A DNA stretch of 64,000 bases, taken from NCBI GenBank assembly GCA_020205615.1, contig CM035163.1, positions 49,198,920-49,262,919 on the forward strand, read 5' to 3'. Made by a program: the position numbers and the translations under genes. Numbering within the stretch: position 1 is the stretch's first letter; every line of letters begins with the position of its first letter. The DNA comes from Panax quinquefolius. Taxonomy: Eukaryota; Streptophyta; Magnoliopsida; Apiales; Araliaceae. This document shows, piece by piece, positions 1 through 10,147 of the stretch. A model generated the notes under the pieces. That model did not search any database. It was not told the origin of the DNA and worked only from the letters and a program-made list of their open reading frames with translations.

Positions 1-644
1 TTTAAACTTAATCACCAACATAGCTATTATTAACGTATTAACCTTAATTATACCGGGCCAAACAGAAAAGATTCAATTCATAACAAGAAATCACATCAAA
101 GCCCTAATATTCAATACTATACTTATCTACTTAACTCCGGTTTCATCATCGGCCAAAATAGACTTTTACTCTCTAACAATTTGGAATCATGCAAATATAA
201 ACTAACCGCAACAAACATAGTAAACTAACTACTATTTTTATGATTTTTTTTTTAAATTTTTTTAAACAAAAAAACTTAATGCAAAAAACTAAATGTAAAT
301 AACCCAAAACATAACGAACTACAATGTAAATAACTAACTATATGCAATACGACACTTAAATGCCCCCAAACTTAAACTAGACATTTTCCTCAACGACCTA
401 AATAGAAAAAATTAAAGCGAGGACTTCCACAAAAATATTGCAATCTTCCTCCTCCTCCCGCTAAGTTTGGAGAATAAAGCAAGACATGGAACAAATTGGG
501 CACCACACTTGAATTTGACTTGAATAACCTGTAAAACCATGATCGAAGCAATTTTAATAAATCCTAAATAAATGCAAATTCCAAACTACTAATATAAAAC
601 TAAATAAAAATTAAAAATAAAAATTAAACTTGGGTTGCCTCCCA

Positions 645-1180
645 ATAAAGCGCTTGTTTTACAGCCTTTTCACTGACTTTTGTCAATCAACGCTATCCAA
701 TTCCTCTTCAAAGTTGAGAAACCCTCCATCCATCGAAAATAATATAGCTTTTGGTAGGTTCCCATTTGTAATAGCCATTGTATTAAAGTCACCTAGCATG
801 CTTTCTTTAGATAAGATCACATTCAAGAACGTCCAAAGATCTAGTGGTTTCTCCATTGTGTCTCATGAATATATTCGCATCGAGGCTTGTCGACACAACA
901 ATTTCTTCTTCTATCTTCTCAACTCATCGCACCATGGCTTCGAAGTTGTACTCGCTTTTACGTCACAAGGAGTATTGCCGACGACGTGACTACCTAGCGG
1001 ACAAGGTTTTGCAAATCTAACCGGGTTCTTAAACTTTGGCGGAGAAAGAACTTGGGGCACTAATAACATCGGCTCCTCCTCGTTGGTAATCATAATTAGT
1101 TCTTCATCGACCTTGTTGTCATTATCCCCACTTGTCTCCTCTTTTTCAACATCTCGTGTTTCATCCAGTTGTAGATTTGG
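645..1180 (-). pseudogene. Residual coding-like segment downstream of gag, first unit
   Basis: It is the copy of 4205-4712, with the longest open stretch at 911-1093 (contains FKNPVRFAKPCPLGSHVVG). The function is not recognised. Conservation between the two units reflects recent common origin and is not evidence of selection. Confidence 0.35.
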
Positions 1181-1210
1181 CTCTGAACTTCATCAATTTC
1201 ATCATCCATG

Positions 1211-1640
1211 TCATAAAGCCAATTGTTTGGAAAATGGTTGTTTATGACTTTGGTCATTTACTCTATCTCGATCCGCAAGATTTAGAATTGACCCCGCTTG
1301 ATTAATTCTTCTCTCATGGCGTGTATGTTGGATTTGGAGTAGAGTATTGGTCTTGATAGTTGTAGCTCCATGAAGAATCCGGTGATACCCCAAACTTGTT
1401 CATAATTATCATATGCATACCGATTGAGGTAGTTATCACCATAATTGTCTCCGCCCAAGATTGATGGTGCATTGATTACTCGGGTGATTGCCAGCACAAT
1501 AGTCACACATAACTGCCATCCTTTAACTCTGTTGGGATGCGATAACGTCCAACTTCCTCTAAAGTTCTTTAATTTGTGCTGATATTGCGGAAAGTGTCGC
1601 GAGTTTGTCAATCTCCATTCCCCTTGGTTGAGTCACGTTC
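1211..1640 (-). pseudogene. gag: Athila-like gag fragment, first unit
   Basis: This is the paralogue of 4713-5281. Shared fragments include WGITGFFME and the YHRILHGA frame that matches YHRIFHGV in the other copy. It is joined directly to truncated LTR sequence at about 1645, so the leader and primer-binding site were removed by a deletion. Stops and frame changes make it non-coding. Confidence 0.6.
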
Positions 1641-1644
1641 GTGT

Positions 1645-2747
1645 ACGGCAAATAGATATTCTCATTCTATTCATAAACTTAATTATTCACTGTGCAAATA
1701 ACTAAGTCACATGTCACCATGCCCAGTTCTAACCCTAGAATTCTTTTCTCAATTCCTTCTAGAGTAACATAGTAATTACTGATCATATAATTAATCAATA
1801 AGCTCAAAGCAAGATGAACAATTCACTTCAACATAAATAATTAGAATAAATCAAATAATCAATTCATAATCATAAAAGGTTCCATTGGAATCTTAATAAA
1901 AAGAATTAGTTCATAATTAATGAATTAAAACCAAGAATCCACAATTGAATAGATATTAAAAGATAAAAGTAAGATGAGAGAAGAGAATAGAATCTGTTGT
2001 CAGTAGCCTTGAGACTCCTCTTTCGCTCCTGTTTTGAATCTTCAATGGTCTCCAAGTTGCTTCAATCTCCAAAACTAATAAGAACTAGGGTTATGTTCTA
2101 ATCTAAAGGAGTGTTTAATCTAGTCTAATCTATGTAATCTCCTTTATTTTATGTCTTACAACATGTATTTATAGGTTATAAGTCTAATTTTGAGTTTAGG
2201 AACAAACCCAATCCAATTTGGAGTCAAAAAATTATCAAAATTACCCCAAACGCATCAAGGTCGCACTAAGCCTCTTCCCCAAATACTTTGAAAGACTGCT
2301 TCACGACGCCGAGAATCTGCCTTATAGCGTCCCTGCAGCAAATAGGTTTAAAATTAGCGCCACGGCATTTGTTATGTTCGACATTTTCTGCTCCAACGTC
2401 CTTTGGAAAATGGCTATAACTTCTTCGTCCAACTCCGATTTTGATGATTCAAGATGTTCAAAAGAGGAGAAGTAGATCTACAACTTTCATTCTTTGAGTT
2501 TTTCGAAATAATGTCCGAGCTATAGTCAAATTAACTCTGAAGTGACTGTTGTGTAAATGGCAAGCCGAAAACCCGAATCTAGCCACCCCAAACGGTCGAT
2601 CCAAGTAACTTTTGTCCCAAATCCTACAAAACAATATAAAACATGCTTGAATAGACACAAACACATAAAAACATCCTAAAAGACTTGAGAACAACAATAA
2701 ATTAAGCCCGAATGTATCCAATTCATGTGTATAAAACTCACTCATCA
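1645..2747 (-). repeat. Truncated middle LTR of the Athila-like derivative
   Basis: It matches 5870-6978 but lacks the U5-side 450 bases, the primer-binding site and the leader. It is joined directly to gag-like sequence at about 1640. Immediately upstream on the minus strand (2751-2762) is the polypurine tract AAGTTTGGGGGT, in the same position relative to TGATGA as in the intact Athila element. Confidence 0.75.
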
Positions 2748-4204
2748 AATACCCCCAAACTTAAACCTTTGCTTGTCCTCAAGCAAAAACACAAAAATGT
2801 TATGCAATGCAATGTAATGAAACTAATCTATATGCCTACGACTCCAACAGTAATGACAAAAACAAGTCTATTCAACCGCCCTTAAAGAAATCAAGTAAAC
2901 ATGATAATACATCATATTAAAACAAATCAGTAATTTCCTAATCAATCATCAAATCTTAGACTGTTATCACTCATATAGTGCGTGTGTGCTCCACAACAAT
3001 GTTAACTAATATAAAATCAAATTTAACACATAATAAGTCTCTTTAAAGGCATCATACAGTGAAAACTCACAAAATTCACGAACAAGCTAGATCCAACTAA
3101 AGTCAAACATCCACCAAGTTCAAGAGTCCAATCCGGGATACTTATGCTTTACTTTTCATTACGGGGACTTTTTGCTCTTTTCCCATTTTATTGTTTTTTT
3201 TTTTTTTTTTACTTTTTTTTTTTAACCATGACTGTGCAATGTCTCATTCCATTAGGCTAACAGTGTCACCCCTTAGCGAAGCCACCAACGACTCCTGCAC
3301 CATATAAGACCTTAGGGCGCTAGGTTTTAAGATACCCCTTCGACGTGCATTTCTACTCAAGTAACAAAGGCCCCAAACAAAACTAGCCACTAGAAATTTT
3401 TTCTTTTTCTTTTTTTTTTAGCGAAGCTTATATATCCCAAATTTTTCCCCCAAACTTAAGATTTTATCAAAATTTAGCCATCTCCGCCTATTCATGTCTT
3501 TCATTCCTTCACACTAGTATTATCCTTAAAAAATCCATTATATATCAATTTAAACTTAATCAGTCAACATAGTTGTTATGAACGTGTTAACCTTAATTAT
3601 ACCAGGCCAAAACAGAAAAGATTCAATTCATAACAAGAAATCACACCAAAGCCTGAATATTCAATACTATACTTATCTACTTAACTCCAGTCTCATCATT
3701 GGCCAAAATAGACTTTTACTCTCTAACTGTTGGAATCATGCAAATATAAACTAACCGCAATAAACATAGTAAACTAACTACTATTTTTGCGATTTTTTTT
3801 TAAAAAAAAAAATTTTTTAAACAAAAAAACTGAATGCAAAAACTAAATGTAAATAACCCGAAAACATAACGAACTACAATGAAAATAACTAACTATATGT
3901 AATACGACACTAAAATGCCCCCAAACTTAAACTAGACATTGTCCTCAATGACCGAAATAGAAAAATTAAAGCGAGGACTTCCACGAAAATATAGCAATCT
4001 TCCTCCTCCTCTCTGCTAAGTTTGGAGAATAAAGCAAGCATGGAAACAAATTGGGCACCACACTTGAATTTGACTTGAATAACTCAGAAACCATGATAAG
4101 AAAATTTTAATAAATCCTAAATAAATACAAATTCCAAACTACTAATATAAAACTAAATAAAAATTAAAATAAAAATTAAACTTGGGTTGCCTCCCAATAA
4201 GCGC
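2748..4204 (-). other. Non-coding 3' region of the Athila-like unit
   Basis: No credible coding sequence. It contains poly-T tracts (3196-3232), the block shared with Athila 60250-60480, and two further polypurine-like copies of AAGTTTGGGGG on the minus strand at about 3448 and 3917. Bases 1-640 are the equivalent sequence of the second unit, with a polypurine-like copy at about 365. Confidence 0.6.
2751..2762 (-). other. Polypurine tract next to the middle LTR
   Basis: On the minus strand it reads AAGTTTGGGGGT, followed by ATT and the LTR start TGATGAG. This is the same junction as at 60864-60879 in the Athila element, where plus-strand DNA synthesis would be primed. Confidence 0.75.
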
Positions 4205-4712
4205 TTGTTTTACAGTCTTTCAGCCTGACTTTTTCTGGTCAACGCTATCCAATTCCTCTTCGAAAGTTGAGAAACCCTCCATCCATCTAAAATAATATAA
4301 CTTTTGGTAGGTTCCCATTTGTAATAGCCATCAGATTAAAGTCACCTAGCATGCTTTCTTTAGATAAGATCACATTCAAGAACGCCCAAGATCTAGTGGT
4401 TTCTCCATTGTGTCTGCAAATATATTCTCGCATCGAGGCTTGTCAAACACAACAATTTCTTCTTCTATCTTCTCCAACTCATCGCACCATGGTTTCAAGG
4501 TGTACTTGCTTTTACATCACGTAGAGTATTGCCGACGACATGACTACCAATCGGACAAGGTTTTGCAAATCTAACCTGGACTCTCGAATCTGTGGAGGAG
4601 AAGGCACTTGAGGCGTAAATAACATCGGTTCATCATCATTGGTTCTCACAATTAGTTCTTCACCGACCTTGTTGTCATTATCCCCACTGTCTCCTCTTTT
4701 TCATCTCGTGGC
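4205..4712 (-). pseudogene. Residual coding-like segment downstream of gag, second unit
   Basis: This segment lies between the gag relic and the conserved GCGCTTATTGGGAGGCAACC block. It is well conserved with 645-1180 (shared frame fragments such as VRFAKPCPLGSHVVGNT in the other copy) but carries stops and indels. I do not recognise the protein. It occupies the place where pol sits in autonomous relatives but shows no reverse transcriptase, RNase H or integrase motif, so it may be an unrelated filler ORF or a heavily decayed linker. Confidence 0.4.
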
Positions 4713-5281
4713 TCATCCAACAGATTTGCTCTCGCTCACCATCGGTCCCTCGGCATCCATGTCACAGAGAGCCAAGTGTATTGAAGATGGAAGTTCAACG
4801 ACGTATGCTATCTCTTCCCAATTGATTTTCCAGATTCTTGATCGACGATTTATGCTTTGTGTATTCAGATCTGCTTTTATTTTGTTTCCTTTCATGTTCC
4901 TCGTGTTTCTTTTCGTGGTCGTAATAAATCTATCCAAGGCTTCTTCCCAACTTGCTTTCCGCCTCGGGTTGTTGTGTTCGATTTTGAAACTCCTAATTAT
5001 TTTGTTGTCTCGGGGCTTGAGCTTGAGCTTGATTGTTACTCCATGAAAAATCCGGTGATACCCCAATCATGATGATAGTTGTTGGGATAGACATAATTAT
5101 TGGGGTCATCACCACCATAGTATCGACTTCTAAACCCGATGGGCGCATTGATGACTCATATGATTTCCAAAGACAATAATCACAAACCATTGCTACTTGT
5201 TTGTGTGGATGGTGGACTCCATGTTTCCATTGGTCGAAATATGTTCGTAGTATGGCCATTGATACGCAAAGTCGCCCATGG
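4713..5281 (-). pseudogene. gag: Athila-like gag C-terminal fragment
   Basis: On the minus strand the fragment begins MGDFAYQWPYYEH, then QVAMVCDYC and, after a one-base shift, GNHMSHQC. Together these resemble the CCHC zinc knuckle of Athila gag (compare QVAMVCEICAGGHTTDQC at about 54145). It continues with SNNQAQAQAPRQQNN, close to SNNQAAEQAPRQQNN in the element at 54310-54355. The N-terminal gag domain is absent and the frame is broken several times. It is a relic that encodes no complete gag, so mobilisation would have needed gag and pol in trans. Confidence 0.7.
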
Positions 5282-5413
5282 TACCTAAAAAGAGAGAAAT
5301 ATAGGAAGAGAATTAAAAATAAAAATAAAAATGTTTAAATTAAGACTAATTTGATTGAAATTAATATTTGTAAATAATTATTAAATTAATTCCAAGAATT
5401 CACCGCCAAAACT
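5282..5413 (-). other. Leader with a broken primer-binding site
   Basis: Directly after the LTR end the minus strand reads AGTTTTGGCG and then GTGAATTC. In the intact Athila element the same place reads TTTTGGCGCCGTTGCCGGGG, which is complementary to the 3' end of tRNA-Asp. Only TTGGCG of the priming site remains, so this copy cannot prime reverse transcription in the usual way. Confidence 0.6.
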
Positions 5414-6978
5414 TGTTGATCGATTTCATTAATCAATGAATACGCAAGTATACACGGTCAACAAGTAATAAAGTGAAAGTAGAGTATCGTTCCCACGAGG
5501 AATCATTTAATAAAAATTACCAATTACTAACTCTTAACCAAATCTAATTTTATTTAAACAATCTCAAATCGTGATTTTTCTAATTAATAAAACTAAATTA
5601 ATCAATTAAAACTAGGTTATTTTATAAATGAATTCAAATAAATAAAGACTAAAACTCCAATATCCCCAATTATGAACTATAAACCAATTATCCAATTATC
5701 CCAATTATTATGTCTACTGAATTGTTAACATGAATTCTCAAATGCCAAAAGCCCTCTCTCGAGTGATCAATTGCCTTATATTTAACCCAGATTAATTTTA
5801 CTATATCTCTATGCAAAATAATTGAATTAAACTCGCTACAATCCCAATTCCTTATGTGTTACATGCGGCAAATAGATATTCTCATTCTATTCACAAACCT
5901 ACTTATTCATCAAGCAAATAACTAAGTCACATGTCACCATACCCAGTTTCTAACCCTAGAATTCCTTTCTCAATTCCTTCTAGAGTAACAAGGTAATTAC
6001 TGATCAGATAATTAATCAATAAGCTCAAAACAAGATGAACAATTCACTTCAACATAAATAATTAGAATAAATTAAATAATCAATTCATAACCATAAAAAG
6101 TTCAATTGAAATCTTAATAAAAAGAATTAGTTCATAATTAATGAATTAAAATCAAGAATCCACAATTGAATAGACATTAAAAGATAAAAGTAAGATGAGA
6201 GAAGAGAATAGAATCATTTGTCAAGAAATCGATGCTCCCCTCTCGCTTCTTGCTTCTTCTTCTCGATCTTCAATGGTCTCCAAGTTGCTTCAATCTCCAA
6301 AACTAATAAGAACTAGGGTTATGTTCTAATCTAAAGGAGTGTTTAATATAGTCTAATCTATGTGATATCCGCTTATTTTATGCCTTACATCATGTATTTA
6401 TAGGTTACAAGTCCAATTTTTAGTTTAGGAACAAACCCAATCCAATTTGGAGTCAAAAAGGTGTCAAAATTATTCCAAAACGCTGCCAGGCCGCACTAAG
6501 CCTCTTCCCAGTCACCAAAGACTGCTCACGATCTGTCGAGAATCGCTTTATAGTGCCCTTTGCTACCGAAAATGAATTAAGAATACGCCCGTTGCCATAC
6601 ATTATAAGTTCTGACATTTTCTGCTCCGACGTCCTTTGGGGAAATGGCCATAACTTATTCGTCCGAACTCCGATTTCGATGATTCAAGATGTTCCGGAAA
6701 GAGGAAAAGTAGATCTACAACTTTCATTCTTTGAGTTTTTCGAAATAATGTCCGGAGCTATAGTCAAATTAGCTCAAGGATCACAGTAAATGGCAAAGTC
6801 AAAACGCTAATCTAGTCACCCCAAACGTCGATCCAAGTAACTTTTGTCCCAAATCCTACAAAACAATATAAAACATGCTTGAATAGACACAAACACATAA
6901 AACATCCTAAAAGACTTGAGAACAACAATAAATTAAGCCCGAATGTATCCAATTCATGTATATAAAACTCACTCATCA
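5414..6978 (-). repeat. LTR of the Athila-like derivative (5' LTR in minus orientation)
   Basis: On the minus strand it starts TGATGAGTGAG and ends GATCAACA, with TG...CA termini. Long stretches are nearly identical to the Athila LTRs at 51826-53107 and 60879-62154, for example the segment that runs from AAGGAATTGAGAAAGGAATTC through GAATGAGAATATCTATTTGCC. It is about 1.57 kb against about 1.28 kb for Athila. The extra length is mainly in the U3 half, which has its own sequence. Confidence 0.8.
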
Positions 6979-7004
6979 CCATCCTGAATCAGAAAAGAAT
7001 GTGC

Positions 7005-7509
7005 CCGATAAAGGATATCGAGGGGAGTGAAGGGTCATTTATCTTTCGAGGGAGCAGACTGAGTCAATCTTTGCGGATACCTCTCCGTCCCCGCTGATTT
7101 GATGTCAATCTCTTTCCTATCGCCCCTGCTCTTCCCTTTCTTCTCTCTCCCGCTTCTGGAGGATTCACCTCGTCCGCCCTTGGACGCCCTCAAAGATTCA
7201 TGTATTTCTCTCGGTCTTTGCTAGTAGCTCTGGCCATGTTCTTTGGTGGACGTTTCATCACCGAAAAAAAAACTCGACAAGCGGAGGCCTCCCAAAAGGC
7301 GCCATGGTTACCTTATCATCGTTTCTTCGACTAAGTACCTCCTCGTTAAAACGAGTGAGGTAGTCCCTCAAGCTCTCGTCTTTGTCTTGTTTTATGCTGA
7401 GAAGATGTGTGACGGGCTTCTGATGACGTCGCCCCCCAATAAAGTAGGACACAAAAGACCTGCTCAATTCAACAAAAGGTTGATATGGAGGCTGGAGAGA
7501 GCTTGGCAA
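7005..7509 (-). pseudogene. gag: Ty3/gypsy gag fragment
   Basis: On the minus strand an open stretch from 7509 reads SFVSYFIGGRRH, then HLLSIKQDKDESLRDYLTRF. This is the classic core of the plant retrotransposon gag domain, in which a Q..DE.LR.Y..RF helix is diagnostic. Sequence down to about 7005 continues in gag-like style in another frame (for example ERYPQRLTQSAPSKDK and PFTPLDIS). The base composition (high GC) differs sharply from the surrounding AT-rich DNA. No LTR of this element is visible, and its upstream end adjoins the AAT repeat at 7513. It belongs to a different Ty3/gypsy lineage from the neighbouring Athila-like units. Confidence 0.65.
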
Positions 7510-7512
7510 ACC

Positions 7513-7872
7513 ACTGTTGAGCGTTATAATGACAAAAATAATACTAATAATAATAACAATAATTATAATAATTATTGTAATGACAAAAATAATACTAATA
7601 ATAATAAAAAATAATAATAATAATAATAATAATTATTATTATAATAACAATAATAATAATGACAAAAATAATACTAATAATAATTATTATTATAATGACA
7701 ATAATAATAAATATAATAATTATTATAATAACAAAATAATACTAATAATAAAAAAATAACAATAATAATAATTATAATTATAATAATAATTATAATTATT
7801 TTTATTGTTATTTTTATTATTATTGTTATTTTTATTATTATTAGTATTAGTATTATTTTTGTCATTATAATA
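7513..7872. repeat. AAT/ATT compound microsatellite forming an inverted repeat
   Basis: The left part is rich in AAT, AAC and ATAATT units and contains repeated copies of ATGACAAAAATAATACTAAT (about 7528, 7580 and 7659). The right end (about 7840-7872) carries the reverse complement of that 20-mer, so the two ends can pair as a long hairpin. Asn- or Ile-rich reading frames here are artefacts of the repeat. Confidence 0.85.
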
Positions 7873-8215
7873 CTATTGTCTTATAGTGTGAGAGAGAAAG
7901 AGAAAAGGGAATTAATAATAAAAAGTGAGAGCAAATAAATTATAATAACATTATATATTTCATAATTAAATGATATACATGTCCTTCCGCAATAGCCTCT
8001 CGCGGCAGGAGATGAATAAAAATGGTGGTCTTTGATATATGGAGGGGCAGCATAGTAATTACTATTTACTAATTTAGCACAAGTCCCTGCCACTACATGC
8101 TCCTGCAGCAGGAAAATAATCCAACTCCTCCAAGGCTTTCAATCTGATGATCTACAATGCAAAATATGGTTGTTGAATGAAATACTGCCTAGTAAAGTGT
8201 GCTCACGCTATGAGG

Positions 8216-8287
<72 letters not shown>

Positions 8288-9420
8288 AAGAGTCCGTATT
8301 CATCCTAGGACTCGTATTTTGTTAAAATACATACCTTTTTTTTGCTTTTTTTAAAAATAATTAAAAAAATTAATGAATTTTGATATTTTATAAGATGTCT
8401 ATATGATTTTAACAAAATATGATTTGCATACATACTAACTGCATGCATATATTTTGTTATATACATGATCCAAATCACACCCAAAATATCAGACATGTAA
8501 AAAATCAATTCCATAATTTTATTTTATTTTTTAGTTGTTCTCATATATATATCCCTCCCATGCTTATATAAAATAGATAGTACAAAAACAATTTTTAATC
8601 CATTCATAATTCATATTTGAATATTTTAGTAATCTCCAATATCACAACATTAATTTATGTAATTTAATTTTAAAATTATTTACATGTCTTATTATGCGAA
8701 CTCAATGCCACTAGGAGGATGAACAACTTAATTACTCGTAAATAATTTGCTATGTCTTAACAAATTACGCAATTATGATTCCTCAAGAGTATCATGCAAC
8801 ATTGTCCATTCACACACAAGGTTATAATCATGACATATAATTCCTAGCCAAATGATTTAGCCACTAAACTTTCTCCTCAGCTAATAAATCAATTTATATT
8901 GCTTAAATAAAAATAAAACTAGCCAGCCATATAAAATAAAATAATTATCTATTAGGAACCTCCAAAAATGGAGCTATATGCAGAAGAGAGGAAGAAGAAA
9001 AGGTTTTACAACAACAACAAAAAATAAAAAATAAATAAATAAACAAATGAAGGATGTACCTATGTTACAAATTAGATGGTGGACTCAACTTATAAATCAA
9101 AATCAATAATTAATTTACCCTATGTTCTTTATAAAAACTCAAAACTCAAATACAAAGAGAAAAATGATATTTTCACAATAAAAAATAATATTTTTATAAT
9201 AAAAATATTATTATTCATAAAAAAATATTATTATAAAATGATATTTTATTGTCAAAATATCATTTTGTGTTAGAAAAATATCAGTTGCCTAAAAATCTCA
9301 AATTGGCTTGACCACATAAAGTTGGACATGGGAATATATATCAATATCAACATCCTTCTTTGGATGCTAAATTAGTATTGTATTAGAGAATAAAGAAACA
9401 TAAAATTATCTAAACTTATA
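7873..9420. other. AT-rich intergenic DNA with a TA/GA microsatellite
   Basis: No gene is visible. It contains a perfect TA run followed by a GA run at 8216-8290 and several AT-rich stretches. Short open frames lack homology signatures and are attributed to base composition. Confidence 0.6.
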
Positions 9421-9657
9421 CTCTCTCTGTTCTAAAATTAAAATATATTTACATAACAACTTTTAAAGAGAGTTTTATATTTTTAAATATAACCTTAATA
9501 TTAACAAAAAATCAACAATGATTATTTGATATTAAAAATGATAATAATAAAAAATAATGACAAATTAAAAACATCATATCACTTTATAATTTTAAAATAA
9601 AAATATCTCTAATTTTGAAACAGATTAAAAAAATATCTCTAATTTTGAAACAGAGAT
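9421..9657. mobile_element. Stowaway-like MITE
   Basis: The left end, CTCTCTCTGTTCTAAAATTA, follows a TA dinucleotide. The right end reads, reversed, CTCTGTTTCAAAATTAGAG and is followed by TA. These ends resemble the CTCCCTCYGT termini of Stowaway/mariner MITEs. The AT-rich interior contains a direct duplication of about 30 bases next to the right end. Confidence 0.5.
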
Positions 9658-10147
9658 TATTTAATCCAGCAGCATAAACTTACTCCAACGAATTCAGAAA
9701 TAAAATATGGACTTCAAATCATAAACTTCAACAAATTCATCCATTAAAAGTTGTTCATGAATCCTAAAACCTCCTGAATGTTTCAAGTCATCAGTGAAAA
9801 GAATTTATACAAAATAAATGATGTGTAAAGACAAACAATAGGGTGGGATTTCAGGAAGAACACCAAGAGCTAAACCGGAATTCGGCTAAGAAGCGAAGTA
9901 AATAATTTCCCGAGAAACATATTTTCCCCAGAAATACAGTCCAAGAACTCATAGATCTGCCGATAGAAAAGAGTAGAATAATAATAAATAACTAGTGAGG
10001 AGAAGGAAGAATTTACTTGGTATCACAGACTAAAAGTTTTTATCTTAATAATAATCCAACAGGCACGCAAACACGAGGAACCCTATGAATATGTAAATAT
10101 CATTTCTAAAAATTGAGTCTTTGTTTATGGAACCATATTGTTGTACC
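9658..10147. other. Downstream flank of the APT gene
   Basis: This is the likely 3' UTR and terminator region of the minus-strand gene that ends at 10148. No polyadenylation site can be assigned with confidence in such AT-rich sequence. No other gene is seen. Confidence 0.4.

Larger units (their letters stand above)
1..6978 (-). mobile_element. Tandem non-autonomous Athila-like (Ty3/gypsy) derivative
   Basis: Read on the minus strand the order is LTR (6978-5414), internal region (5413-2748), a second truncated LTR (2747-1645) and a second internal region (1640-1) that leaves the window. Bases 1-1640 and 3550-5280 are copies of each other. Both match the 3' part of the Athila element at 51826-62154, for example the segment around the motif GCGCTTATTGGGAGGCAACC and the poly-T/CCCC block at 3120-3380, which is the reverse complement of 60250-60480. 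Only gag remnants are present; protease, reverse transcriptase and integrase are absent. The middle LTR has a polypurine tract on its upstream side, so it ended one unit, and it leads straight into the next internal region. I infer a non-autonomous family multiplied by LTR-LTR recombination or tandem insertion. The right flank is CCATC, but the matching left flank lies outside the window. Confidence 0.75.

Noticed and set aside
630..989. 119-codon plus-strand open frame
   Set aside because: It lies antisense to the Athila-like internal region. Its paralogue at about 4205-4560 is disrupted, and it has no recognisable domain.
4639..5046. 135-codon hydrophobic plus-strand frame
   Set aside because: It is antisense to the gag relic; the hydrophobic composition comes from reading a charged gag tail on the wrong strand.
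7517..7865. Asn-rich and Ile-rich open frames
   Set aside because: They are translations of the AAT/ATT microsatellite on both strands and have no other coding signal.
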